A stretch of 64,000 bases of DNA from Lacisediminihabitans sp040549525 (GCF_040549525.1 NZ_JBEPTM010000001.1:558001-622000), one strand, 5' to 3'. Counted from the stretch's first letter, positions 1 to 8,932 are shown. Translations and numbers: made by a program. The notes: generated by a model not told the origin, from the letters alone.

Positions 1-1433
1 TGCGCACCCTCGCACCCGCTCCCCTGGTGATCGACGATGCCCGGCTCAAGATCCGCGAGGCGAATGTCGCGTCGGGCACCCGGGTGATCTTCCTCGACGA
101 CGATCCCACGGGCAGCCAGTCGGTTCAGGGAGTTCCGGTGCTCACCCGCTGGACCCCGGATGACCTGCGGTGGGCATTCGCGCAGCCGTCGAGTGGATTC
201 TTCATCCTCACCAACACGCGAGGGCTGAACGACTCAGAGGCGACCTCGACGATGCGCGAGGTCGCGGCGGTGATCGACCGCGTCGCCGCCGATCTCGACC
301 TGCAGTACTCCCTCGTCACTCGCAGCGACTCGACCCTCCGGGGCCACTACCCCCTCGAAACCGATGTTCTCCTCGACATGGGAGCGAAGGAAGGTCGGCC
401 CTACGACGCCCTGCTGATCGCGCCGGCCTACATCGCCGCCGGTCGGGTGACTGCCTCCGACGTGCACTACGTGCAGGAGGGTAACGCCTTCGTTCCCGTC
501 GGCCAGACCAGCTATGCGCGAGACGCGACTTTCGGTTTTCACAGCTCGGACATCCGCGACTATGTGGAGGAGAAGACCGACGGACGCATTTCGGCGGGTG
601 AGGTCAGGAGCCTGAGTCTCGAGGACATCCGCGTCGGTGGGCCGGAGCGGGTTCGGGACATCATCCTCTCCTGCTCGGGAGCCGTGCCGGTGATCGTCAA
701 CGCCCTCGACGACAGCGACCTCGACGTCGTTACCCTTGGTCTGCTGCTGGCCGAGCAATCGGGAGCCCGGGTGCTGTGCCGCACCGGCCCCTCCTTCGTG
801 GCCTCCCGGCTCGGAATGGCCGGACGCGAGCCGCTCTCCCACGGGGAGATCTTCGCGGTCGGGGAAAGGTCGGGCAACGGCCTCGTCGTGGTCGGCTCGC
901 ACGTGGAGCTCACGTCGAGACAGGTCGCCTGCCTCACCGAGCGGCTCCCGGAGATCGAGACCGTCGAGCTCGACGTGCCCCGATTGCTCGACCCGCTCCA
1001 GGCCGAAGCCGAAGTGGAGCGTTGCTCGGTCGCGCTCACGGCCGCGCTGCGCAGAACTGATGCGCTGCTGGTGTCGAGTCGTCGCCGGATCACCGGTGAC
1101 AGCGGACATTCCAGCCTCGTGATCGCCCAGACCGTGTCCCGGGCGCTGGTGGACCTGACCCGTCGGGTGGTCGAGGACGTGCCGCTCAAGTGGGTGCTCG
1201 CCAAGGGCGGTATCACCTCGAGCGATATCGCCACCGAGGGTCTCGGCATCCGGCGGGCGCTCGTGGCCGGGCAACTTTTCGACGGAATCGTCTCGGTCTG
1301 GCTCAACGACGGAGAAGGCGAGCGCGGTCTGGAAGGACTGCCCTACGTCGTCTTCGCCGGGAATGTGGGCGATGAAGGCACGCTCGCCGATGCCGTGTCG
1401 ATCCTGCGGGGGAGCTCGCCTATACGCGAATAG
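1..1433 (+). CDS. Four-carbon acid sugar kinase family protein (DUF1537, OtnK-like), probably 5'-truncated by the window edge
   Basis: ATP-dependent kinase of the DUF1537/OtnK family, whose characterised members phosphorylate four-carbon sugar acids such as threonate, erythronate or their oxo forms in the cytoplasm. The N-terminal substrate domain shows the acidic DDDPTG motif about 25 residues after the first in-frame GTG (base 27). The C-terminal nucleotide-binding domain shows GGITSSD (residues 394-400 counted from that GTG) and FAGNVGDEG near the end. The frame stays open to base 3 and the upstream codons read plausibly as protein, so the true start probably lies outside the window. It ends 85 bp before the sugar-binding protein gene and seems to belong to the same catabolic cluster. 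The exact substrate cannot be read from the sequence. Confidence 0.82.
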   Translation, partial: RTLAPAPLVIDDARLKIREANVASGTRVIFLDDDPTGSQSVQGVPVLTRWTPDDLRWAFAQPSSGFFILTNTRGLNDSEATSTMREVAAVIDRVAADLDLQYSLVTRSDSTLRGHYPLETDVLLDMGAKEGRPYDALLIAPAYIAAGRVTASDVHYVQEGNAFVPVGQTSYARDATFGFHSSDIRDYVEEKTDGRISAGEVRSLSLEDIRVGGPERVRDIILSCSGAVPVIVNALDDSDLDVVTLGLLLAEQSGARVLCRTGPSFVASRLGMAGREPLSHGEIFAVGERSGNGLVVVGSHVELTSRQVACLTERLPEIETVELDVPRLLDPLQAEAEVERCSVALTAALRRTDALLVSSRRRITGDSGHSSLVIAQTVSRALVDLTRRVVEDVPLKWVLAKGGITSSDIATEGLGIRRALVAGQLFDGIVSVWLNDGEGERGLEGLPYVVFAGNVGDEGTLADAVSILRGSSPIRE

Positions 1434-1518
1434 TCACTCCCCTCATCCGAGAATCCATCACAGTCTCATATCCACACACAGTTTCACCATCGTTTGCACT
1501 GATTACAAAGGAGTAGTA

Positions 1519-2490
1519 ATGCGAAAAGTCCTGTTGGCAACCGCCCTTCTGGCAGTTTCGACCCTCGCCCTCGCCGGATGCAGCACCGCGGCGACCACCG
1601 GGGGAACCGCGGCGAAGTCCGATTCCAAGCCCGTCTACGTCTTCCTCCCGAAGTCGCTCAACAACCCGTACTGGGTCGATGCGCGCAAGGGAATGGAAGA
1701 TCAGGCGAAGAAGCTCGGCGTCACCGCGAAGTTCCTCGGCCCGGACACCGACGATGCCGCCGCACAGGTGGCCATCTTCGATTCCATCCTCGCCACCAAG
1801 CCCGCCGGCATCGCGATCTCGCCCAACGACCCCGCCAGCGTGATCGACGACATCGCGAAGGCTCGCGCGGCCGGCATCCCGGTCATCGCCTGGGACGGCC
1901 CCGTGCCGAACAGTCAGGTGATGGGCTACATCGGCACCGACAACGTGGCCGCGGGAGAGCAGGCGGGAGAAGCCCTCGCCAAGAGCATCAACAAGAAGGG
2001 CAAGGTCGCCGTGGTCATCGGCAGCCTGAGCGCGGTCAACCTCAACCAGCGCCTCACCGGCGTCAAGAAGGCCCTGGCCAAGTACCCGGACATCAAGCTC
2101 GTCGCTACCGAGGTCTCCGGCGAATCCATCGCCACCGCCCAGTCGGCATCCGAGACGATCCTCCAGGCCAACCCCGACCTCGCCGGCATGGTGGGCATCG
2201 GTGGATCCGACCTTCCCGGAATCGCCGGCGCGCTCAAGTCGGGCAACAAGTGCGGCGCGGTCAAGGCCGTCGGATTCGACGTGGTGCCCCAGGGCATCGA
2301 CGGCATGAAGGGCAAGTGTGTCGATGCGCTCATCTCGCAGAAGCCGTTCGGTATGACCGCCCAGGCCCTGCAGATCCTGGCCGACTTCCACAACAAGACC
2401 TCCAAGTTGAAGGACAACTTCACCGTGGACACCGGAGTCGTCACCGTCACACCGGACACGCTGGACGAGTTCCTGAAGACCGCGCACTAG
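1519..2490 (+). CDS. Sugar ABC transporter substrate-binding lipoprotein (RbsB-like)
   Basis: Periplasmic-binding-protein-like lipoprotein (323 aa) that captures a monosaccharide outside the membrane for the ABC importer encoded by the next two genes. The N-terminus MRKVLLATALLAVSTLALAG ends in lipobox LAGC, so Cys21 should be lipidated. The mature part has the peripla_BP_4 fold pattern (SLNNPYWVDARKGMEDQAKK near the start, then two alternating domains). The ATG at 1519 is preferred over longer in-frame starts because AAAGGAG lies just upstream and it yields a clean signal peptide. A strong hairpin follows the stop. The ligand is unknown; RbsD downstream suggests a cyclic monosaccharide. Confidence 0.9.
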   Translation: MRKVLLATALLAVSTLALAGCSTAATTGGTAAKSDSKPVYVFLPKSLNNPYWVDARKGMEDQAKKLGVTAKFLGPDTDDAAAQVAIFDSILATKPAGIAISPNDPASVIDDIAKARAAGIPVIAWDGPVPNSQVMGYIGTDNVAAGEQAGEALAKSINKKGKVAVVIGSLSAVNLNQRLTGVKKALAKYPDIKLVATEVSGESIATAQSASETILQANPDLAGMVGIGGSDLPGIAGALKSGNKCGAVKAVGFDVVPQGIDGMKGKCVDALISQKPFGMTAQALQILADFHNKTSKLKDNFTVDTGVVTVTPDTLDEFLKTAH

Positions 2491-2499
2491 CGCGGATTG

Positions 2500-2525
2500 G
2501 CGGGGCCGACTACGGTCGGCCCCGC
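2500..2525 (+). terminator. Intra-operon hairpin after the binding-protein gene
   Basis: A perfect 11-bp stem (GCGGGGCCGAC / GTCGGCCCCGC) closes a TACG loop 9 bases after the stop of the binding-protein gene and 34 bases before the ATPase start. There is no T tract, so it is more likely a partial terminator or 3' mRNA-stabilising structure that raises binding-protein expression over the membrane components. Confidence 0.6.
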
Positions 2526-2559
2526 ACCCCCTGTCAACAACGAAGTTTTAGGAGTGGCC

Positions 2560-4074
2560 ATGACCGAGCCAGCGCTCATTTCGATGCGCGGTATCGTCAA
2601 GCGATATCCGGGCGTGACCGCCCTCCGCGACGTCGAACTTTCTGTGCGACCCGGCGAAGTGATGGCCCTGGTCGGCGAGAACGGTGCCGGCAAGAGCACG
2701 CTGCTGAAGATCCTCGCCGGTGCGGCCCGCGCCGACGAGGGCACCATCGAGGTCTCCGGAGTGGTGCGCGACATCCAGGCGCCGCGGGACTCCCAGGCGT
2801 GCGGCATCGCCGTCATCTACCAGGAGCTCAACCTCGCCAACGACCTCAGCGTTGCCGAGAACATCTATGTCGGTCGAGAGATCAAGAACCGCTTCGGTCT
2901 TGTGGACTTCCGCGCGATGGAGCGTGGCGCTGCGGCCCTGTTGGACAGCCTCGGTGTCACGATCTCGCCTCAGCAACTCGTCGGCGATCTGAACATCGCT
3001 CTGCGCCAGATGGTCGAGATCGCCAAGGCGCTCCTGGTCGACGCCCGCATCGTCGTCATGGATGAGCCCACCTCCTCACTCACCGAGGAAGAGGTCGAGA
3101 CGCTCCTGGAACTGGTTCGGAAACTGCGGTCCAACGGGGTCAGCGTCATCTATGTCTCGCATCGCATGCGAGAGATCTACGAGATCGCCGACCGGATCAC
3201 CGTCATGCGTGACGGGGCCGTCGTCGGAGTGTGCGAAGCCAGCACCACCACTCCCAACGACGTCGTGCAGATGATGGTCGGGCGAGAGCTCGTCGACCTC
3301 TACGGCGTTCGGTCGGTGCCGCTGGACGAGACTGCCGCGCCCGCGCTCGAGGTGAAGAGTCTCAGTTCCGGAGACCTGTTGCACGATGTGAGCTTCGCCG
3401 TGCGTCCGGGCGAGATCCTGGTGCTCGCCGGGCTCATCGGGGCGGGTCGCAGCGATGCCGCCCTCGCCATCTTCGGAGCCGCGAAACGGAGCGGCGGCGA
3501 GATCCTGGTATCCCAGAAGGCGCTGGCCCTTCGCACCCCGACCGAGGCCATGGATGCGGGGATCGGCTTCGTGCCGGAGGACCGCAAACACCAGGGACTC
3601 TTTCTGGGGCTTCCCGTTCGGGAGAACATCTCTTCGGCATCCCTTCGCGCGATCAGCCGGCTGTCGATCGTGTCGCGTCGGCGCGACCGGGATCTCGCGG
3701 CTCATCACTCGAGCCAGCTCGGGCTCCGGCTGTCGGCCATCGACGTCGCGGCCGGCACGCTGAGCGGCGGAAACCAGCAGAAGGTCGTGCTTGCCCGCTG
3801 GCTCGCGCGCAAGCCGCGCATCCTGATCCTCGACGAACCGACGCGTGGTGTCGATGTCGGAGCGAAGGCAGAGATCTACCAACTGATCCGCACGATCGCA
3901 GCAGAGGGAGTCGCGGTGCTCGTGATCTCTTCTGAACTCACCGAGGTGCTCGGCATCGCCGACCGCATCGTCGTGATGCGTGAGGGATACGGGGTCGGGG
4001 AATTGAACGCCGCGGACGCGACAGAGAAGCGCGTGATGGCGATGGCAACAGGAGTCGAAGGAGACGTTTCATGA
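2560..4074 (+). CDS. Sugar ABC transporter ATP-binding protein, tandem NBD (RbsA/MglA family)
   Basis: Tandem-ATPase subunit (504 aa) that energises import by the adjacent permease. NBD1 has Walker A GENGAGKST near residues 38-46 and Walker B VVMDEPTSS. NBD2 has the degenerate Walker A typical of this family (GLIGAGRSD), ABC signature LSGGNQQKV and Walker B LILDEPTRG. The start is ATG 2560, behind TTAGGAG; a longer frame from 2497 lacks a ribosome site and would run through the hairpin. The stop overlaps the permease start by 4 bp (ATGA), implying translational coupling. Length and domain order match RbsA/XylG/MglA proteins. Confidence 0.93.
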   Translation: MTEPALISMRGIVKRYPGVTALRDVELSVRPGEVMALVGENGAGKSTLLKILAGAARADEGTIEVSGVVRDIQAPRDSQACGIAVIYQELNLANDLSVAENIYVGREIKNRFGLVDFRAMERGAAALLDSLGVTISPQQLVGDLNIALRQMVEIAKALLVDARIVVMDEPTSSLTEEEVETLLELVRKLRSNGVSVIYVSHRMREIYEIADRITVMRDGAVVGVCEASTTTPNDVVQMMVGRELVDLYGVRSVPLDETAAPALEVKSLSSGDLLHDVSFAVRPGEILVLAGLIGAGRSDAALAIFGAAKRSGGEILVSQKALALRTPTEAMDAGIGFVPEDRKHQGLFLGLPVRENISSASLRAISRLSIVSRRRDRDLAAHHSSQLGLRLSAIDVAAGTLSGGNQQKVVLARWLARKPRILILDEPTRGVDVGAKAEIYQLIRTIAAEGVAVLVISSELTEVLGIADRIVVMREGYGVGELNAADATEKRVMAMATGVEGDVS

Positions 4075-5114
4075 CTATCAACGAAGTGACCGCCAAGAAA
4101 GACCCGGCCTCGGCTGGCGCCGGTGCGGCAGTGCCGGTGCCGGAACGCATGACTCCCGGCCAGAGGTTCCGCCTCAGAGTTCGGAAGATCGTCGGAGCAC
4201 GCGAGGCCACCCTCGCCGGCGTGGTCGTGCTCCTCGTCGTCTACCTCTCCTTTGCGTCGCCCTACTTCCTCACGGCGGGCAACCTCACCGTTGTGGGGCG
4301 GCAGATCGCGCTCGCGCTGATCATCAGCGTGGGGATGACCTTCGTCATCCTCATCGGCGGCATCGATCTCTCCGTTGGGTCGACAGTCGCACTGGTGAGC
4401 GTGCTCACCGGCGAGTTCATGGTCACCATCGGGATCCCCCCGGTGCTCGCCGTGCTCTTCGCGCTGCTGGGAGGGGCCGCCGTCGGGCTGATCAACGGAG
4501 TCATCAATGCCTACGTCGGCATACCCTCGTTCGTCGTGACGCTCGGGATGCTCGCGGTTGCCCGCGGGCTCAGCCTCGGCATCACCAGCGGCTCCACGAT
4601 CAGCGGTTTCCCGCCGGAATTCCTCAACCTCGGACAGGGTTCTGCGCTCGGCGTTCCCATCCCCGTGTGGGTGGCAGTGGTGATCGCGATCGTCGCGCAT
4701 CTCGTGTTGACCCGCACCACCTTCGGTCGGCACATCTACTTCGTCGGCTCCAACGAGGAGGCGGCGAAGCTCTCGGGCATCCGCGTGCGTCGGGTCAAGA
4801 TCGCGGTCTTCGTGATCTCGGCCTCGCTCGCCTCGGTGTCGGGGATCCTCGAGACCGCCCGGCTCAGCGTCGGGCAGCCCGCGGCCGGAAACGGCTATGA
4901 GCTGCTGGCGATCGGCGCTGCGGTGATCGGTGGCGCCAGCCTCTTCGGCGGCGTGGGGGGTATCCTCGGCACCGCGCTCGGAACCTCTCTTCTGCTCCTC
5001 ATCCAGAACGCGCTGATCCTGCTCGGCATCTCTGCCTACTGGCAGCAGGTGTTCAGCGGTGTGATCATCGTCGCCGCGGTCGCTCTCAATATGTGGCGTC
5101 GTCAGCGCAAATAG
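4071..5114 (+). CDS. Sugar ABC transporter permease (RbsC family)
   Basis: Integral membrane subunit (347 aa) of the sugar importer. A cytoplasmic N-terminus of about 50 residues is followed by roughly ten hydrophobic segments, beginning at ATLAGVVVLLVVYLSF. The family hallmark GGIDLSVGS lies after TM2 or TM3, and AAVIGGASLFGGVGG near the C-terminal third matches the EAA-like region of RbsC/XylH permeases. The ATG overlaps the ATPase stop. With its two upstream partners it forms a complete importer; transport specificity is not evident. Confidence 0.93.
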   Translation: MTINEVTAKKDPASAGAGAAVPVPERMTPGQRFRLRVRKIVGAREATLAGVVVLLVVYLSFASPYFLTAGNLTVVGRQIALALIISVGMTFVILIGGIDLSVGSTVALVSVLTGEFMVTIGIPPVLAVLFALLGGAAVGLINGVINAYVGIPSFVVTLGMLAVARGLSLGITSGSTISGFPPEFLNLGQGSALGVPIPVWVAVVIAIVAHLVLTRTTFGRHIYFVGSNEEAAKLSGIRVRRVKIAVFVISASLASVSGILETARLSVGQPAAGNGYELLAIGAAVIGGASLFGGVGGILGTALGTSLLLLIQNALILLGISAYWQQVFSGVIIVAAVALNMWRRQRK

Positions 5115-5150
5115 CCCGCAGCCCTCCCTCAAGAAAAAAAGGATAGAAAC

Positions 5151-6035
5151 ATGAAGGTAGTCATCACCGGTGCACACGGCAAGGTCGGACGCGCCGCCAC
5201 CCAGGCGCTCCTCGACGCAGGTCACGACGTGCTCGCCACCGACCTCACACGCCCCGGCTTCGAAAGGCGTGAGGAGGGCTCGGCGCGCTACATGATGGCC
5301 GACCTCACCGATGCGGGCGAGGCCTTCGCGGTCGTGCGTGGCGCCGACGCGGTCGTGCATGTCGCCGCCATCCCCGAGCCGACCGGCAACCCGGCACACG
5401 TCGTCTTCCGCACCAACCTAATGGCGACCTTCAACGTGCTCGAGGCTGCGGTGCGTTTCGGAGTGAAGCGCTTCGTGAACATCTCGAGCGAGACCGTGCC
5501 CGGGTTCTTCTTTCCCGAGCGCCCCTTCCTTCCGGACTACGCGCCGGTGGACGAACTGCACCCGGCCCACCCGCAGGATCCCTATGCGCTCACCAAGCAC
5601 TTCGGAGAGCAGCTGATGGACGCGGCGGTCGAACGCAGCGACATCCGCGCCATCTCGATCCGCCCGAGCTGGGTTCAGAACGAGGGCAACTACGAGCAGA
5701 ACCTCGGCCCGCAGGTTCGGGATGCCTCGGTGCTCAGCCCCAACCTGTGGAGCTACATCGACGCCTACGACCTCGCTGATGCCATCGTGCTCGCCACCGA
5801 GTCGGAGCTTCCGGGACACGAGGTGTTCTACATCGCCTCACCCGACAACGTTGGCGGCCACGACTTCGCCGAGGTGCTTCACCAGTACTACGGCGACAAG
5901 ATCGAACTGCGTGAGCTCGACCGGGTCGACGCCTCCGGAATCTCCAGCGCGAAGGCGCAGCGGATGCTCGGCTGGACCCCCAAGCGTTCCTGGCGTGACT
6001 ACCTCGACGCCGACGGTCGGGCCATCGCCAAATGA
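5151..6035 (+). CDS. NAD-dependent epimerase/dehydratase, extended SDR family
   Basis: Soluble oxidoreductase or epimerase (294 aa) with a Rossmann nucleotide-binding motif (GAHGKVG, residues 7-13), the NNAG-equivalent VHVAAIPEP region, a serine in the NISSET segment and the catalytic pair YALTK, all typical of extended SDRs. AAAAAGGAT precedes the ATG. It lies between the sugar permease and the RbsD homologue and overlaps the latter by 4 bp, so it should act on the imported sugar or a derivative. Uronate-dehydrogenase-like or sugar-epimerase activities are possible; the sequence does not decide between them. Confidence 0.85.
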   Translation: MKVVITGAHGKVGRAATQALLDAGHDVLATDLTRPGFERREEGSARYMMADLTDAGEAFAVVRGADAVVHVAAIPEPTGNPAHVVFRTNLMATFNVLEAAVRFGVKRFVNISSETVPGFFFPERPFLPDYAPVDELHPAHPQDPYALTKHFGEQLMDAAVERSDIRAISIRPSWVQNEGNYEQNLGPQVRDASVLSPNLWSYIDAYDLADAIVLATESELPGHEVFYIASPDNVGGHDFAEVLHQYYGDKIELRELDRVDASGISSAKAQRMLGWTPKRSWRDYLDADGRAIAK

Positions 6036-6436
6036 AACGCACCAGCGGGATCATCAATCCGCAGCTGTCGCGCGTGATCGCCGAATGCGGCCACACGGAT
6101 GCCCTCGTCGTCGCCGATGCGGGGCTGCCGATCCCGCTGGGAGTCGAACGCATCGACCTCGCGTACCGGGAGGGCTCGCCGGCATTCCTCGACATCCTCG
6201 ACTCGGTGCTCGAGGAGTTCATCGTCGAGCGGGCGGTGATCTCGGGCGAGATGGAGACGGAGAGCCCGGGGATGCTCGCCGCGGTGAAGGAACGCCTTCA
6301 GCAGTTCGGAGTCTCGGTGGAGGCCGTTCCTCACGTCGAGTTCAAGGCTCTCACCCGGGACGCCCGCGCGATCGTGCGCACCGGCGAGTACACGCCGTAC
6401 TCGAATGTGATGCTCTTCTCCGGCGCCCCCTTCTAG
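6032..6436 (+). CDS. RbsD/FucU-type sugar mutarotase (D-ribose pyranase family)
   Basis: Small cytoplasmic protein (134 aa) of the RbsD/FucU fold, which interconverts ring forms or anomers of a monosaccharide. It shows the N-terminal NPQLSRVIAECGHTD signature with the conserved His21, then VADAGLPIP, and the C-terminal RTGEYTPYSNVML motif that contacts sugar in RbsD. It is the last gene of the operon and overlaps the SDR gene by 4 bp. It supports import of a free cyclic sugar rather than an open-chain acid, which sits in tension with the acid-sugar kinase at the front of the cluster. Confidence 0.9.
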   Translation: MKRTSGIINPQLSRVIAECGHTDALVVADAGLPIPLGVERIDLAYREGSPAFLDILDSVLEEFIVERAVISGEMETESPGMLAAVKERLQQFGVSVEAVPHVEFKALTRDARAIVRTGEYTPYSNVMLFSGAPF

Positions 6437-6485
6437 CGGACGCGCCCCGGAGTGCCACGCGGCGCGGAGAATTCCGACGCGCGTG

Positions 6486-6537
6486 GTGCTCCGGACAGCG
6501 GAGCACTCCGATGACCCCGCCTCCGGCGTCGGCGGGG
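6486..6537. terminator. Two hairpins between convergent genes
   Basis: Two inverted repeats fill the 142-bp gap between the rbsD-like gene (+) and the MarR gene (-). The first has arms GTGCTCCG / CGGAGCAC (6486-6493, 6499-6506) around a 5-base loop. The second has arms CCCCGCC / GGCGGGG (6515-6521, 6531-6537). Neither has a clear T tract. Position and structure suggest termination from both directions. Confidence 0.5.
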
Positions 6538-6578
6538 GAAAACCGCACCTGTGGCGCGCCACGAAGTCCCGTAACAGG

Positions 6579-6959
6579 TCAGCGCAGCTCGATCATCCGC
6601 TCGAGGGCCGGGAGCGCCGCCTCGATCGCGGCGACCTCCTCTGCAGAGAGTCGCTCGAACAGTTCGGCGACGATCTGCTGGCGCACTCGCCGTGCCACGT
6701 GCACGGCCTCGAGGCCGGCATCCGTCACCTGGATCAGCGATGCGCGACCGTCGGCCGGATCCGTGGTACGCGAGACCAACTCCTTCGCTTCGAGTTCGGC
6801 TACCAAGCGGGTGATGCTCGGAGCGGAGACCAGCTCGACCTGCGCAAGCTCGGCGAGGCGGATCGGCCCGTGTTTCGCCACCGACACCAGCGCAGACAGC
6901 AGGCTGTGGCTGAGCCCGCCCCGCGCCGACCGCAGTCGGCGGGTGAGCTGGCCGATCAC
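6579..6959 (-). CDS. MarR family transcriptional regulator (N-terminus uncertain)
   Basis: Winged-helix repressor (126 aa from GTG 6959). Visible are the recognition region LAELAQVELVSAPSITRLVA and the wing LVSRTTDPADGRASLIQVTD, whose DxR pattern is characteristic of MarR proteins. It lies just downstream of the drug-exporter gene on the same strand and presumably autoregulates the pair through palindromes upstream of the exporter. The open frame continues 81 bases upstream of the GTG to the exporter's stop. That extra peptide (ending RFAFVIGQ) looks like native MarR helix 1, but contains no ATG, GTG or TTG, so the real start may be a rare codon near 6999 behind GAGAGGG. Confidence 0.82.
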   Translation of the reverse strand: MIGQLTRRLRSARGGLSHSLLSALVSVAKHGPIRLAELAQVELVSAPSITRLVAELEAKELVSRTTDPADGRASLIQVTDAGLEAVHVARRVRQQIVAELFERLSAEEVAAIEAALPALERMIELR

Positions 6960-7040
6960 GAAGGCGAAGCGCCCGGCAGAGTCGGTCAGTAGTCGATCGA
7001 TGGTGCCACGCCCTCTCGAATCCGGCCGGCGAGCGCCGGT

Positions 7041-8798
7041 CTAGACGTTGCTCATCGTAGCGGCGGCACCCTGCGGAAGCTCATCACGAATCGGCTCCTC
7101 CTCGTGGATGTACTTGCCTCCCGCGGTGAGGGATGCGACGGCACCGATCACCGACATCGACGCCGCAGCGATGAAGACGATCACGAGGCCAGCATGGAAC
7201 GGGTCGGCGATCAGCTGAGGGAAGAAGGTCTTGCCGGTCAGCGCGGCCGCGTTCGACGACGACAGCGACTTGAGCACGCCGGTCGGTCCGAGAATGGACT
7301 CGATCGGGTTGTAACCGAGGAAAGCGGCGAACAGGCTTCCGACCGGGGGAGTGGCCGCGACCTGGTTGGCCACTGTGGCCCCCACCCCGTGCGCGGTGAG
7401 CCCGGAGCGCAGCGCGTTCGGGAGGGTCGTGGCGAGGCCGGCGATCATCAGCGAGAAGAAGATGCCGATCGACAGCGAGTTGCCGGCGTTCTGGAAGGTC
7501 CCGGTCATTCCGGATGCCGCACCGCGCTGGTTCGCCGGCACGCTGTTCATGATCGCGGTGCGGTTGGGGGCCGCGAAGAGGCCGGATCCCACCCCGTTGA
7601 GAAAGGTGATGAGCGCGAACAGCCAGTAGGGGAAGTCCACCGGGATGAGGAGCAACGCCACGAAGGTGGCGGCGACGAGCAACAGGCCGCCGGTCGCGAA
7701 CCCGCGGGCGCCGAACCTGTCGGACAGCGATCCGGAAACCGGTCCGGAGACAAGGAATCCGATGGTCAGGGGCAGCAGATAGATGCCCGCCCACAGGGGT
7801 GTGCTCTCGTAGGAATAGCCGTGGAGCGGCAGCCAGATGCCCTGCAGCCAGATGATCAGCATGAACTGCAGGCCGCCCCGGCTGATCGAGGCGAGCAGGC
7901 CCGCGAAGTTGCCCCAGGCGAAAGCGCGGATACGGAACAGGCGCATGTTGAACATCGGGTCAGGGGTGTGCAGCTCGAGGAACACGAATCCGATCAGGAA
8001 CGCGATTCCCCCGATGATGCCGGTGAGCACCCACGGGTTCAGCCACCCGGTGGAGGAATCGCCGTAGGGCTGGATGCCGTAGGTGATACCGGTGAGCAGC
8101 GCGACGAGTCCGACGGCGAAGACGATGTTGCCCGGCCAGTCCACCTTCCCGGTGGCCCGGGTGCCCACTTCGTGCAGCGACTTGTACGACCAGATCGTGC
8201 CGAGGATGCCGAAGGGAACGCTCACGACGAAGACCGCGTGCCAGTCGATCTCGGCGAGCACGCCACCGACGATGAGCCCGAGGAAGGTGCCCGCGATGCC
8301 GGCGACCTGGTTGATGCCGAGCGCGAAGCCGCGGCGTTCGATCGGGAACGCGTCGGTGAGGATCGCGGTGGAGTTGGCGAACAGCATCGAGCCGCCGACG
8401 GCCTGCACGACGCGCCACCCGATCAGCCAGAGGGCGCCCTGCCCGCCGGTGAAGGGGTCGAAGACGAGGAAGATCGCGGAGATGGTGAAGATGACGAAGC
8501 CGAGGTTGTAGATCTTCACGCGACCGTAGAGGTCTCCGAGTCGGCCGAAGCTCACGACGAGCACCGCCGTGACGAGGATGTACCCGGTCAGCATCCAGAG
8601 CAGGTAGCTGACGTTTCCCGGCTCGAGCGGGTTCAACTTGATCCCGGTGAAGATGGCCGGGAGCGAGATCAGCACGATCGACCCGTTGATGGTGGCCATC
8701 AGGATGCCGAGGGTGGTGTTGCTCAGCGCGATCCACCGGTAGTTCGGGTGGTCCTTGTTGAACATCCCGGTTCGCGTCTTCACGGTCTTCTGCGCCAC
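7041..8798 (-). CDS. MFS drug:H+ antiporter, DHA2 family (14 TM)
   Basis: Cytoplasmic-membrane efflux carrier (585 aa). After a short polar N-terminus, about 14 hydrophobic segments follow. Motif A appears as FGRLGDLYGRVK after TM2, and an antiporter motif C-like stretch AGTFLGLIVGG occurs in TM5. Both the length and the 14-segment layout fit DHA2 (QacA/EmrB-like) exporters. The GTG at 8798 is preferred because GGAGG sits 5 bases upstream; a 24-codon longer frame would run into the palindromic control region. The adjacent MarR gene suggests induction by a toxic or aromatic compound. Confidence 0.88.
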   Translation of the reverse strand: MAQKTVKTRTGMFNKDHPNYRWIALSNTTLGILMATINGSIVLISLPAIFTGIKLNPLEPGNVSYLLWMLTGYILVTAVLVVSFGRLGDLYGRVKIYNLGFVIFTISAIFLVFDPFTGGQGALWLIGWRVVQAVGGSMLFANSTAILTDAFPIERRGFALGINQVAGIAGTFLGLIVGGVLAEIDWHAVFVVSVPFGILGTIWSYKSLHEVGTRATGKVDWPGNIVFAVGLVALLTGITYGIQPYGDSSTGWLNPWVLTGIIGGIAFLIGFVFLELHTPDPMFNMRLFRIRAFAWGNFAGLLASISRGGLQFMLIIWLQGIWLPLHGYSYESTPLWAGIYLLPLTIGFLVSGPVSGSLSDRFGARGFATGGLLLVAATFVALLLIPVDFPYWLFALITFLNGVGSGLFAAPNRTAIMNSVPANQRGAASGMTGTFQNAGNSLSIGIFFSLMIAGLATTLPNALRSGLTAHGVGATVANQVAATPPVGSLFAAFLGYNPIESILGPTGVLKSLSSSNAAALTGKTFFPQLIADPFHAGLVIVFIAAASMSVIGAVASLTAGGKYIHEEEPIRDELPQGAAATMSNV

Positions 8799-8840
8799 GA
8801 TTTCCTCCGTCTTCCGGCCTCGTCGTCGAGCGCCAACGCC

Positions 8841-8899
8841 AGTGACTGGCATGGAGTCACTCACTGGCATTTAGTTACTTGTTGTGAACTAAGTATAAC
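8841..8899. promoter_or_regulatory. Divergent control region with two palindromes, candidate MarR operators
   Basis: Between the exporter (-) and the oxidoreductase (+) lie two inverted repeats: AGTGACT / AGTCACT (8841-8847, 8855-8861) and TTAGTT / AACTAA (8871-8876, 8887-8892). On the + strand, TTAGTT, a 17-base gap and TATAAC (8894-8899) form a plausible promoter for the oxidoreductase, so a regulator bound to the second palindrome would cover it. Binding by the local MarR protein is inferred. Confidence 0.5.
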
Positions 8900-8932
8900 C
8901 GCCCACTGTCCGCGATTCCCTAACATGGAGCC

